Origin: Delphinus delphis
Lineage: Eukaryota > Chordata > Mammalia > Artiodactyla > Delphinidae
Reading direction: 5' to 3'
Length of the DNA stretch: 64,000 bases
Assembly: GCF_949987515.2 (NCBI RefSeq)
Contig: NW_027192651.1
Coordinates: 3,100,001-3,164,000 of the forward strand
Shown: piece after piece, positions 51,883 through 61,736 of the stretch
Layout of the letters: every line of letters begins with the position of its first letter
Position numbering within the stretch: position 1 is the stretch's first letter
The notes under the pieces: generated by a model
The model's database searches: none
Told to the model about the DNA's origin: nothing
The model's input: only the letters and a program-made list of their open reading frames with translations
Program-made: the position numbers and the translations under genes

Positions 51883-53461
51883 TTGGCCAAAAAGGGCATA
51901 TGCGTTTTTTCCTGAATATATGCAGGAAAAAACGCATACGCCCTTTTTGGCCAACCAAGCAAGCTTGCAAAGGAAATCTGCACTACAATGAAGTCTCACT
52001 TCCCCCCGGTCAAAAGGGCCATCTGAAAAAAGTGTAAAATCCAGAAAGGCAGGACAGGCCATGGAGAACTGGGAGCCTTGTTATGCTGATGGGCGGGATG
52101 TAAATTGCCAACAGCCACTCCGGAGAAGTGTATGGTGTTTCCTGAAACATCTAAAAAACAAAGCAACAGAGCCTAGTGCACTTCCACTTATGGTCCTATA
52201 GCTTAGGGAAATTAAAATCAAAGAGACACAGCCACCCCAAAGTTTGGGACGCCTCTGTTTACAAGAACCTCGTTTACCGTACAAGTTCAATATCACAGAA
52301 AGTGAAAAATGGATAAAGAACTTGTGGTACTTACGTACAATGCAATATCACTCAGGAAAAAAATCTATGTCATCAGGCCCGTAGCAGCATAATGAGTGGA
52401 TTCAGGTACGATGATTCTAACTGAAATAAGTCACACAGAAAAAGAAACATCAAAAGATATCACTAATACACGGAATGTAAACTTGGCTACACAGGAACTG
52501 AATTAAAGAACAGAACAGCGTCTCAAATTTAGAAAACCAACTTATGCTTGCTTAAGGGTAAAGGTGAGTTGGGGTGCTGCATAAAACCAGAGATTGAAAT
52601 GAGCACAGATAAAGTTCCTTAAGCCAAATATGGAATAGACAAGAGCTACTCCTTGCTCAACGAAATGGACTCAACACCGCATATTAAACGCCTAAGAATG
52701 TACCTGACTAGTAAGTATCTTAAAACCTATGGATTGCTATGTCTCCGAAAGAGAATCAAGCATGTGTACAGGGGCATAAACGCAGCAGTGATAGGATTGG
52801 AGAGGTTCGGTGAGCAAATGAAGACCCTTTGAAGTCATATTGCATGGTACCCATTCCACGGGTTTCAAATACACAGGTTTAAGGTATTCTTCCTTCAGCT
52901 AAAAGATGCATGTGGAACCCAAGTATGATCAACTATGTGAACGGGAGACGTGTTCAAATATATCTCAGTTTTCCTACCCTGGTACTCGGGTGCAACATTC
53001 CAGACGCTTTACTAACACTCTCCCCACTTGGAGAGTCAGCGCCTTTAACCTCCTGTTTGGCCCAGTTTGCAATTTCTGCGGAAGATGAACAGGAATAGCG
53101 AGAACCAATGAGAGACTAGCTGGAGGTGTCTGGACGGGCAAATTTAACTCTCATTTCCCACTAGGAAGAGGAATTAACCAAAGGCTCAGCGTGCCGTACC
53201 AGAACCAGATTAGGGCCTGAAGCCATCCTGCGGTGTTGCGGCCAGCTCACAAGAAAGCAAGTTGAAGAAAGGAGCTCAGGGGCTCTGTAATTCACAAACC
53301 TGCAGAGTTATAAATGACAGCTATCGTCCAAAAATAGACTGAAGTAAGGCTGCCAAGAGGACTTGAAATCGGGGCAGAATTGCAGGATACCGATTTCAGG
53401 AGGTAGACTGGAATTGCATTGAAAGCGTAGGAAAAGAGGCAGAACGTCCACAATGATGCAC
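51883..53461 (+). repeat. Satellite monomer, 1,579 bp
   Basis: The palindrome has two lesions (gcatatg and a centre change, atatgcagg). More private changes appear here than in the array interior, as expected near an array edge. The older-looking variant block is at 52,320-52,400. Confidence 0.92.
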
Positions 53462-54252
53462 TTTGCCAAAAGGGCATATGCGTTTTTTCCTGAATATATT
53501 CAGGAAAAAACGCATACGCCCTTTTTGGCCAACCAAGCAAGCTTGCAAAGGAAATCTGCACTACAATGAAGTCTCACTGCCCCCCGGTCAAAAGGGCCAT
53601 CAGAATAAAGTGTAAAATCCAGAAAGGCAGGACAGGCCATGGAGAACTGGGAGCCTTGTTATGCTGATGGGCGGGATGTAAATTGCCAACAGACACTCGG
53701 GAGAAGTGTATGGTGTTTCCTGAAACATCTAAAAAACAAAGCAACAGAGCCTAGGGCACTTCCACTTATGGTCCTATAGCTTAGGGAAATTAATATCAAA
53801 AAGACACAGCAACCCCAAAATTTGGGACGGCTCTTTTTACAGGAATCTCTTCTACGGCACAAGTTAAATATCCCAGAGAGCAAATAATGGATAAAGAAGT
53901 TGCGGTACTTCTTTACAACAGAATACCACTCAGCAATGAAATCTATGTCACCAGGCCCGTACCAGCATAATGAGTGGATTGAGGCACGATGATTCTAAGT
54001 GAAATAAGTCACACAGAAAAAGAAACATCATAAGGTATCACTAATACACGGAATGTGAACTTGGCTACACATGAACTGAATTACAAAACAGAACAGGGTC
54101 TCAAGTTTAGAAAACCAACTTATGCCTGCTTAAGGGGGAAGGTGAGTTGGGGTGCTGCATAAAAGCAGAGTTTGAAATTAGCACAGATACCGTTCCATAA
54201 GCCAAATATGTAATAGACAAGAGCTACCCCTTGCTCAACGAAATGGATTCAA
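53462..54252 (+). repeat. Terminal partial monomer of main array
   Basis: The left palindrome arm lacks one base and has gcatatg (tttgccaaaagggcatatg). The sequence follows the homogenised type until about 53,810-53,830, then shows dense substitutions resembling the diverged class (for example aagttaaatatcccaga). It is cut at 54,252 where L1 sequence begins. Confidence 0.88.
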
Positions 54253-54993
54253 CAATGAGGTATCACCTCACACCTGGTAGAATAGGCATCATTGAAAATC
54301 TACAAACAAAAAATGCTGGAAAGGGTGTGGAGAAAAGGAACCCTCTTCCACTATTGTTGGGAATATAAATTGATACAGTCATTATGGAGAACAATATGGA
54401 ATTTCTTAAGAAACTAACAATAGAATTACCATATGATACAGCAATCCCAGTACTGGACATATACCCAGACAAAACCATAAATCAAAAAGAGTCATTCACC
54501 GCAATGTTCATTGCATCACTATTTACAATATCGAGGTAATGGAAGCAACCTAAATGCCCACAGACAGACGAATGCATAAAGCTGTGGTACATATATAAAA
54601 TGGAATATTACTAAGCCATGAAAAGGAATGAAATTGGGTCATTTGTAGAGACGTCGATGGATCTAGAGACTGTCATACAGAGTGAAGTAAGTCAGAAAGA
54701 GAAAAACAAATCTTGTATATTCATGCATATATGTGGAACCTAGAAAAACTGTACAGATTAACCATTTTGCAAGGCATAAACAGAGCAACAGATGTAGACA
54801 ACAAACGTATGGACAACAAGGGGGGAAAGCTGTTGGGGGGGTGGTGGTGGGAGGAGTTGAGAGACTGGGATTGGCATGTATACATTTATATGTATAAAAT
54901 AGATAACCAATAAGAACCTGCTGTATAAAAATATAAAATAAAATTCAAAATTAAAAAGAAATAAAATTTAAAAAATAAAACAGAAAAAACAAT
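54253..54993 (+). mobile_element. 5'-truncated LINE-1, 3' end with A-rich tail
   Basis: The sequence starts at caatgaggtatcacctcac and continues with the familiar L1 3' sequence of cetartiodactyls: tgctggaaagggtgtggag, attatggagaacaatatgg, a G-rich stretch at 54,820-54,855, cctgctgtataaaaatata, and an A-rich tail to about 54,993. It is far less diverged from what I recall of the L1 3' end than the satellite's L1-like half, so it is a different, younger copy. The ORF2 part is only the last few hundred bases and is interrupted by stops. No clear target-site duplication is visible. Confidence 0.85.
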
Positions 54994-55180
54994 TATTCCC
55001 TGCACATACATGTATTTATATGAATAAATTATTTCCATGCTTATATCTGTAAATACAAAAAAGAGGAATAAAATCTACCTTGAACCAAAAACGAAAAAGA
55101 GAAAAAAAACACAGAACCCACCAGTTACACAGAGGAAAACCGTATCAGGGCACTTGCTCCAGTTGTAAACAATTCTGAAG
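54994..55180. other. AT-rich spacer, nothing recognised
   Basis: AT-rich and A-rich sequence after the L1 tail, including gaaaaagagaaaaaaaacac near 55,093-55,112. No gene or known repeat recognised. Confidence 0.5.
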
Positions 55181-56460
55181 TTGGTCAGTGGTGGGGAATC
55201 GTCTCCCATTCAGCCAGCAGCCCCCACGCAACAAGCGTCCTCATTGCAAAGCTGGGGCACCGTGCCGAGGCATCTGTGAGTAAACGTGAGCTGAGCCCCA
55301 GGCCAGTTGCTGCTGAACTATTCCCACCCGTCCCAGGTAAAACACCTGAATATATACAAGGACTTGAAAGCCTAGAGGAAGGGCCATAGAGCCACACGAG
55401 TGACAGCATGCCGGCCGACTTGGTGCCTGCAGGCCAGCCAGGATGGTCCTGGCCCTGGGTGCTCTTCTGGAAGATTTCCATTTCCCTGCCTGAGATACCC
55501 GTCCTGTCCCTGCCCCCACTGCTTTTTTCCTTCCTCACCTCTGCCCAGGGAGAAATTCCAGCAGCAGGTATGGGTGACACATCCTCTTCTTTAGCAGGTG
55601 GCAGCCTGGCAACTGCTGCAGAAAGTCCAGCAGAGCCCCACTCACACTGGGCCACCCACAAAGCCGTGGCCTCTCACTCCCTCCCACCAGCCCAGCACCG
55701 AGACTGCTGACAGGGCAGAGAAAATGGCGTCAGGCATGGCTGCAGGGGCTCTTGCTGCCTGGAGTGGTATTTATATTGATCTCAACCCAGGCACACCTGG
55801 GGAGGGCTGGCCGGCACGGTAAGGCTGCCCAGGTCAGCCAATCATCACCCCTCAGGGGCTCACAGTTGCAGAAAATGGAACTTGCTGAACCGGCCAGGTC
55901 CAAGGAACAGGTGTGGGCTCCTGAGAGTCAGGATAGACAAGGGGCTGCAGCTTTGGCTTGTTTTCTAATCATTTTATCTGGCCCATGAGTGGGAGACAAC
56001 TTCAAGAAAACCCTCTCCTAATGAGAGGAACCCAGGAGTCAGGGAGAGGAGGGGTGGGTGGTGGTTGGAGACAGAGGCCTGGTGCCCCGGGTGCAGTGGA
56101 AGTCTCTGGAAGACCAGGTGGAGGGAGGCCTCACGGAGTGATGCCCAGGGTCACAGACCTGTCGCAGCTGCTGTTTGTTAGTTCAAGTCCTGCTCTGAGG
56201 TGCTCTGTGTCAGCTCTGAGCGACAGGTGAGCTGGGGGTGCTCTGCAATGAGGGCTATGTGCACGGTTCCTGTGTGCCCAGCCCTGCCACGGTACCTGCA
56301 AGGGTAGCTCTGTATCCTGGGAGGGACCTGACCACGAGAGCCCCGTGGGCTGGGGTGGGGGTGGGGTACCTGCCCAGGTGAGCTCCATATTCTGGGATTG
56401 GTCTGACCACGAGAGCCCCATGGGCTGCTGGGGACCTGGTAAAGGATGTCAGGACAGTCA
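55181..56460. other. GC-rich single-copy block, origin unknown
   Basis: The base composition changes sharply to GC-rich, unlike the satellite and the L1. Several overlapping short open frames occur on both strands (longest about 158 codons, 55,185-55,661 minus) but none shows a recognisable domain. It lies immediately 5' of retroviral pol sequence in the same direction, so it could be an LTR, a leader or gag remnant, or captured unique genomic sequence. I cannot decide between these. Confidence 0.4.
56291..56426 (+). repeat. Two-copy direct repeat, 74-bp period
   Basis: Two copies of about 62 bp start with ggtacctgc at 56,291 and 56,365 and share tgaccacgagagcccc with tgggctg. They are separated by a G-rich linker (ggtgggggtgg). 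Several mismatches show the duplication is not recent. Confidence 0.75.
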
Positions 56461-57230
56461 GTGAAGCCACCGAGGATATACCTCCAGTTGCTCCTAATTC
56501 CTACACCCTGCTGGTCATTCTACCAACCACCAGGACATGGTATTCTGTATTAGTCTTCAATGATGCCTTCTTTTGTATTCCATTAGTCCCAGAGTCACAA
56601 GAAATTTTGGCTTGTGAGTGGCAGGACTCCACATACAACTAAAACAATACTTCCGGGCCGTCTGGCCCCAAGGGTGCAAAAATTCCCACACCATCTTTGG
56701 GGAAAGCTTAGCTAAAGACCTAAAAGTTCTACCTCTGGAAAAGGAAACCCTCCTTCAATATGCAGACGACATTCTGATCACCAGCCCTACTAAGGAGGCC
56801 TCTGAACTACCAAGCCAATAAAGGATAGAAGTTGTCCAAGAAAAAGCTCAAATATCACAGACTGCGGTGACCTGCCTGGGCTTCATTCTCACAGAAGGTC
56901 AGAGAAGCCCATCCCAGGAAAGGGAAGAAACCATTTTCAGCCTTACCCCTTTCTAAAACTAGAAGACAGCTTAGGGGTTCCTGGGGAGGCCAGGGTTTGC
57001 TGCTTCTGGATCCCTAACTACAGTCTACTAGCTGGGCCTCTATATGAAACACTGAAAGGAAAAGATGATGATCCTTTTGAATAGAATCCAGAAGTGGCCT
57101 TTCAAGAATGGAAAGAGCAGTCAATTCAGACCCTTGCCCTGGAACTCCCTAATTTAGCTAAACCCTTTGACCTTTACATTCCCGGTGAAAGGTGAATCGC
57201 CATTGGAGAATTAGTGCAAAAACTGGGACC
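56461..57230 (+). pseudogene. Class I endogenous retrovirus pol remnant (reverse transcriptase to start of RNase H)
   Basis: Translation of the plus strand shows a gammaretrovirus-like reverse transcriptase in pieces. A palm segment is encoded at about 56,475-56,640 and ends at a stop codon (56,640-56,642). The frame then shifts, and the catalytic YADD tetrad is encoded at 56,759-56,770. Thumb and connection-like segments follow at about 56,830-57,180, again with frame changes and stops. YADD in place of the YVDD usual for gammaretroviruses may be a later mutation. Exogenous function is impossible given the frameshifts, stops and missing parts. Related families contain gag and env, which I cannot identify here. 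Confidence 0.75.
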
Positions 57231-57930
57231 ACTTGAAATGGAACAATGCAAGAATGCCATCCAGGTAGGATAAACTACGGTCACTAAGGGGCTTGGCCCA
57301 CTGCCACATCTGGCCAAGATACTGGCGGTATCTAAAAACCTGGAAATCAGCAGCCCAAAAGGCCACCTCCCTCCTAAGGGAAAAGGACCCCACGTGGTGA
57401 TCCTAACCACCAACCATGCCCTGAAGTTGCAGGGTTCGCTCCGTGGGCACACCGACCTCGAGTGAGGAGGCCCTCCAACTCCAACATCCAGAGAGATAAC
57501 CGGGGGCAACAGGGCACCATGACGACTCGTGTGAACATCACTTGACCTGGAGTTTCTCTCATAAAACAACAAGAGTGTGTCCCAAAAGAGTAGACTACTG
57601 CTTGCAGGACTTACTGCACCCAGAGGGGAGCTAATAATCTTGGCGGGGGAACAGTATACCACACTGTCACCATAGAAAAGCCTACAGACACCGTGATGAT
57701 GGTGGCCAATAAGACCGGCTGGACTCCTGTTTACTTCAAAAGGCTGTTGACTCAGTAGCCATCATGGTCCTTGGTCACCACTGACCCTGGACTGTCTGGG
57801 AGTTGAGCGGGCAGGGCTCTGACACCTGGTGCTGTTTGTACGTTAATTCAGGGGCCTAACTGAAGAAAGCGCAGACTACTGGTCAGAGCATCTAGGCTGG
57901 CAGAGACGGTCAGCCTAAGGTGGCCGAACA
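57231..57930 (+). pseudogene. Probable continuation of the retroviral remnant, highly decayed
   Basis: Sequence collinear with the pol remnant. Short stretches around 57,290-57,420 could be the RNase H or tether region, but frames are broken throughout and I cannot assign the rest. Minus-strand frames here (for example 57,174-57,662) have no recognisable product. Confidence 0.4.
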
Positions 57931-58690
57931 AATGTGGGGCGGGGTGAAACCGGCCCCCACAGCGTCTCTGCACATCTCTTTCCTGGACCCTTAAAGGTCA
58001 TTAGAATCTATAACACTTCCAATGCTGGTGCTCAGGTGGACGAGCAGGGAGGCAGGGGTCCTGGGGACAATCAATGTCACCGGGAGGCTGCTGGGGAGAA
58101 GCTCTGACCCTCGCCCCAGGGTGTGAGGGCTCCCAACTCAGCACTCAGCAGTTACAGAAGAAGGGTCTGCACCCTCAGCACTCCAAGAATGAGGAACGGG
58201 ACAAAAGGCAGAGGAGGGGTTTGTCCCCAGCAAAGCCCATTAAAAATCCCTGGGAGATAAAAATAGAATCTGGGCAATAAAGTCAAGTCTAACCTTTTTT
58301 ATCCTTTGTGCTTTGTCTAATTTCACGTGCTCCTAGGGTCCCGCATGCAGAGGTTCCACACCCGGCACTTCAGACCAGATTTCCTAGTGCAGAATGGCTG
58401 GGTCGACACCTCAGCTCCTGGGGCCCAGTGCAGACTCCACGATATAGAGCCTGAGCTACAGCCAACCCGGCCCTCAAGAGCTCCGCCGCCTCCCTCCCTC
58501 CCACTGACTCTGACAGGATCTCTACACAGCAGCCCAGCCCACAGCCCACGGGGTAGTGCATGCTCTCACCTCTCCATTCTCTGATCAAAATATAAAGTTT
58601 CCTTTGCTTGTGAACCAAACTCAGTCTCGATCTGTTGGCCCCAATGACACTGGGCAGGGGGACACTTGTTGGGGTCCACTCTGGAGGATC
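57931..58690 (+). mobile_element. Possible 3' LTR of the endogenous retrovirus
   Basis: It follows the pol remnant and has LTR-like features: a TG start (tgtggggcgggg), polyadenylation-type signals at 58,276-58,282 (AATAAA) and about 58,588-58,594 (AATATAAAG context), and C/T-rich R-U5-like sequence after them. No matching 5' LTR copy was found in the window, so the assignment is tentative. Confidence 0.3.
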
Positions 58691-59019
58691 AGTAACAGAA
58701 ATTGAGACTATTGTAACCTCAATGAACAGATGTGTGAGCCAAACTGTAGTTAACATAGAACAGTGTATAAGGCTCGGGTAAAATAAGATGTTTTTAACAC
58801 TTCCATTTGATATTTCCATCACTTTTTATAAGCAAGTTCAGTGAAAAGGTTTGTCTTATTTGTCAGGTCAATATTAGAGAAACGAAGTGATTTCTTTCCA
58901 AGGATGTACAGCTAATAATCTTGGTTAAACCTTCAATCTTGTTTTAAATGCTTTTCCATTGAAAATGATACCTCTCTTTCAGCTCCCCCATTTCTGAGAA
59001 GTATAAAATCTTATAATTT
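58691..59019. other. AT-rich interval, nothing recognised
   Basis: About 330 bp of ordinary AT-rich sequence between the LTR-like block and the L1 3'-end-like stretch. No repeat or coding signal identified. Confidence 0.5.
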
Positions 59020-59205
59020 ATTATTACCAAAGGGGAAAGGTGGGAGGAGGGATAAATTAACAGTTTGGAATGAACACATACACACTGCTATGTATAAAAT
59101 AGATCATCAACAAGGAACTACTGTATAGCACAGGGAACTACACTCAACATTTTGCAATAACCTATAAGGGGAAATAATCTGAAAAAGAATAGATATTTTT
59201 ATTGA
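59020..59205 (+). mobile_element. L1 3'-terminal fragment at the diverged array edge
   Basis: It contains accaaaggggaaaggtggg, tgtataaaatagatcatcaa, actgtatagcacagggaac and ctgaaaaagaatagatat, all typical of the L1 3' UTR of cetartiodactyls. It sits where the L1-like half of a satellite monomer would sit, since its distance to the next palindrome is close to expected, but it is much closer to canonical L1 than any satellite copy. It may be an independent L1 or the least diverged relative of the L1 that founded the monomer. Confidence 0.7.
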
Positions 59206-59420
59206 CATCATCTATCAATGACAGTTAAAGTGTAGCCTAAGGGAAGCTGGTGGTGAGTGCTTCTGACCCTGAAGACTTCAATCATCTAAAGTTTGGACTC
59301 TGCCTACTTCCCAAGGCCCTTAATGAACATATGTGTAGCCGTAGCTTAAAAACTTCCCCAGTTTGGGTTTCGGGGAGACACTGATTTTGAAAAAGCCCTG
59401 GTGTTCTCCTTACATGAATG
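59206..59420 (+). repeat. Transition sequence, satellite homology uncertain
   Basis: Between the L1 3'-end-like stretch and the first clearly satellite-homologous text. I see no convincing alignment to either the short or the long monomer here. Confidence 0.4.
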
Positions 59421-59996
59421 GGACTCTTCCTACTGCTAAAACATGTCTGTCACACCCAGAGGATGGTATACCGTCTGATCGGGAAGAGTTTGGAAAAGGC
59501 ATCTCATCTCCTCATCTCCTGGTGCTCGGGTTCACCCCTCCAGCGTCTTTACTAACAGTCTCCCCACTTGGAGATGTCAGCACTGTCAACATCCTGTTGT
59601 GTACAGTTTGGAATTTGTCCAGAGGATGAAGCGGAAGGATGAGGAACAATGAGAGACAAGTCCTAGGTGTTCAGACAGGCACATGTCACTCTAATTTCCA
59701 ATCAGGAAGACGAATTGACCAAAGGCTATGGTTGCCCATGGAAACAGTATAGGGCTTGAGGAAATCCCGCTGCTTTGTGGCCAGTTCCCATAAACACGAG
59801 TTGAACAATGGAACTCAGGGGCAGTAAAATTCACAAAACTGCAGAGTTGAAAATATCCATCACTGAAAAATGTCTTGAGGAAAGTCAGAGAAAAGGACTT
59901 GTAAGCAAGGGAGAATGGCAGGAAAGGGATTTGAGGAGGTAGAAAGGACTCGCCATTAAGCACAAGAAAAGGAGCTGAACATTGCCAACATTGCAG
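59421..59996 (+). repeat. Diverged partial satellite monomer
   Basis: Homology to the unrecognised monomer part resumes at gggactcttcctactgctaa and continues through gtctccccacttggagatg, aggatgaagcggaag and ttgaggaggtag to the palindrome. Substitutions are dense compared with the main array. Confidence 0.8.
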
Positions 59997-61736
59997 TTGG
60001 CCAAAAAGGGTGTATGCGTTCTTTTCTGTATATATTCAAGAAAAGGGCATACACTTTTTTAGCCAACCAAACAGGTGGGCACTGGAAGTCAATACTACAA
60101 AAGATATCACTTCGCATCAGTCAGAAGAGCCATCCTCATAAAGCGTAAACAACAGAAATGCAGGACAGGGCAACGAGAAGAGGGAGCCCTGTGAGACTTA
60201 TAGTGGAAATGTATATTGCCAACGGCCATTCTGGAGAAGTGTATTGTGTTTACTAAAGCATCTAAAAAATGAGCTACAGAGCATAGGGCACTTGCACTCA
60301 TGGGCGTATATCTTGGGAAAAACAAAAATCGAGAGGACACAGGCACCCCAATGTTTACCCCCTCTCTGTTTAAAAGATCCTCGACTAGGATATAACTTAA
60401 ATGTCTCTGGAGGGGAAAAATGGATAGAGATGTGGTACTTAGGTAGAGTGGAATATTATTCAGCCTGGAAATCAATGAAATATGGCCAGTTGTAACAACT
60501 CCGGAGGAGTTACGTATGATCATTCTAAGTGACAGAATTCAAAAAGAAAAAGACACATATCATAAGATATCACTTAAAGGTGGAATCCAAAATGGCTACA
60601 CATGAAATAAATTACAAAACAAAAACATAGTCAAATATGTAGAAAACACGCATAAGGCTGCTAAACGGGAAAGGTGGGGAGGGGTGAGGCATCATCCAGG
60701 AGGTTGAAATTAGCAAAGATACCATTCCAAATACCAAACTGATAATCAACAAGGCCTACACGGTAGCTAAAAGAACTGCACTCAGCACACTCAAGTCACC
60801 GGAAAAGAATATATACGACTGGTAAGAATCTGAAAAAGAATTTATTGATGTCTCTCTGTACGCGAATCAAGTGGATGTACAGCAGCAAGAAACAGAGCTT
60901 TGAAAATCAGCTGTAACCAATATAGTAATAAATTGAAAAAAATAAACGACAGAGAGACAGAGAAAACCTCTTACAACTTTTCCTCAGGGACGGTGATGCA
61001 ACATGGATTGAACACATCTAGACCCACAGCAGGATGAGACATAAGGCTGGAAACTGTTTGCGCTAAGAGAAATGTGAGGTTGGGTGAGGAAATGCACACC
61101 CTTTAAAGTAATACTACCTGGTACCCATTCAATGGGTCCCAAATCTGCAGGTTCAAGGGATCTTCCTACAGCTAAAACATGCATGGAAAACCCAGAGGAC
61201 TGTACACCATGTGATCGGGAGATGTGTCTAAAATGCACCTCATTTATCCTCTCCTGGTGCTCCTGTTCACCATTCCAGCCACGCTACTTAGAATCTCCCC
61301 ACTTGGAGAATCAGCACATTTAAACTTCTGTTTCACACATTTTGCAAATTGTGAGGAGGATGAACGGGAAGAGGGGGAACCAATGAGAGAAGAGTTGTAG
61401 GGGTTTGGACGGGCACATATCACTCTAATTTCCCATTAAGAATAAGAATTAAAGAAAGGCTCAGCCTGCCTCGCCGGAGCCAAAATAGGGCCTGAAGCAA
61501 TCCTGCGGGTTTGAGGCCAGCTCACAAAAGAGCAACTTAAAAAATGGAGCTCAGGGTCACTGCAATTCACAAACCTGCAGAGTTATAAATGAAAACTAAC
61601 GTCCAAAAATATGTTGAGGTAAGGCAAAGAAGAGGATCTGAATGCAAGACAGAATTGCAAGAAACAGATTTCAAGAGATAGATTAGACTCGTCTTTAACG
61701 CACATGAAAAGCGGCAGAATTTCGACAATGATGCAG
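59997..61736 (+). repeat. Diverged long-form satellite monomer, 1,740 bp
   Basis: It begins with a decayed palindrome (59,997-60,066, about 70 bp, arms mismatched at many positions). The L1-like half runs to an A-rich tail at about 60,931-60,948 (aattgaaaaaaataaac), which the short monomers lack. The extra segment then continues (acggtgatgcaacatgg, acataaggctggaaac) before homology to the short form resumes near 61,070. This monomer looks older and structurally more complete than those of the main array. Confidence 0.85.

Larger units (their letters stand above)
1..54252 (+). repeat. Main satellite array, 1.58-kb monomers
   Basis: A head-to-tail array with no inversion. Spacing between successive palindrome starts is 1,577-1,580 bp for nearly every step, with exceptions of 725 bp (deleted monomer at 1,231) and 2,551 bp (fused pair at 41,439). 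Monomers are nearly identical by eye except for recurring diagnostic substitutions. The length matches what I recall for the delphinid form of the common cetacean satellite. About half of each monomer is L1-derived. No canonical CENP-B box is visible in the consensus. Monomer coordinates in this list run from one palindrome start to the next. Confidence 0.95.

Noticed and set aside
55185..55661. 158-codon minus-strand frame in the GC-rich block
   Set aside because: GC-rich DNA has few stops by chance, overlapping frames on both strands are equally open, and there is no recognised domain or splice structure.
57174..57662. 162-codon minus-strand frame over the retroviral remnant
   Set aside because: It lies antisense to the pol-like sequence and shows no domain. 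It is best explained as a shadow of the decayed sense coding sequence.
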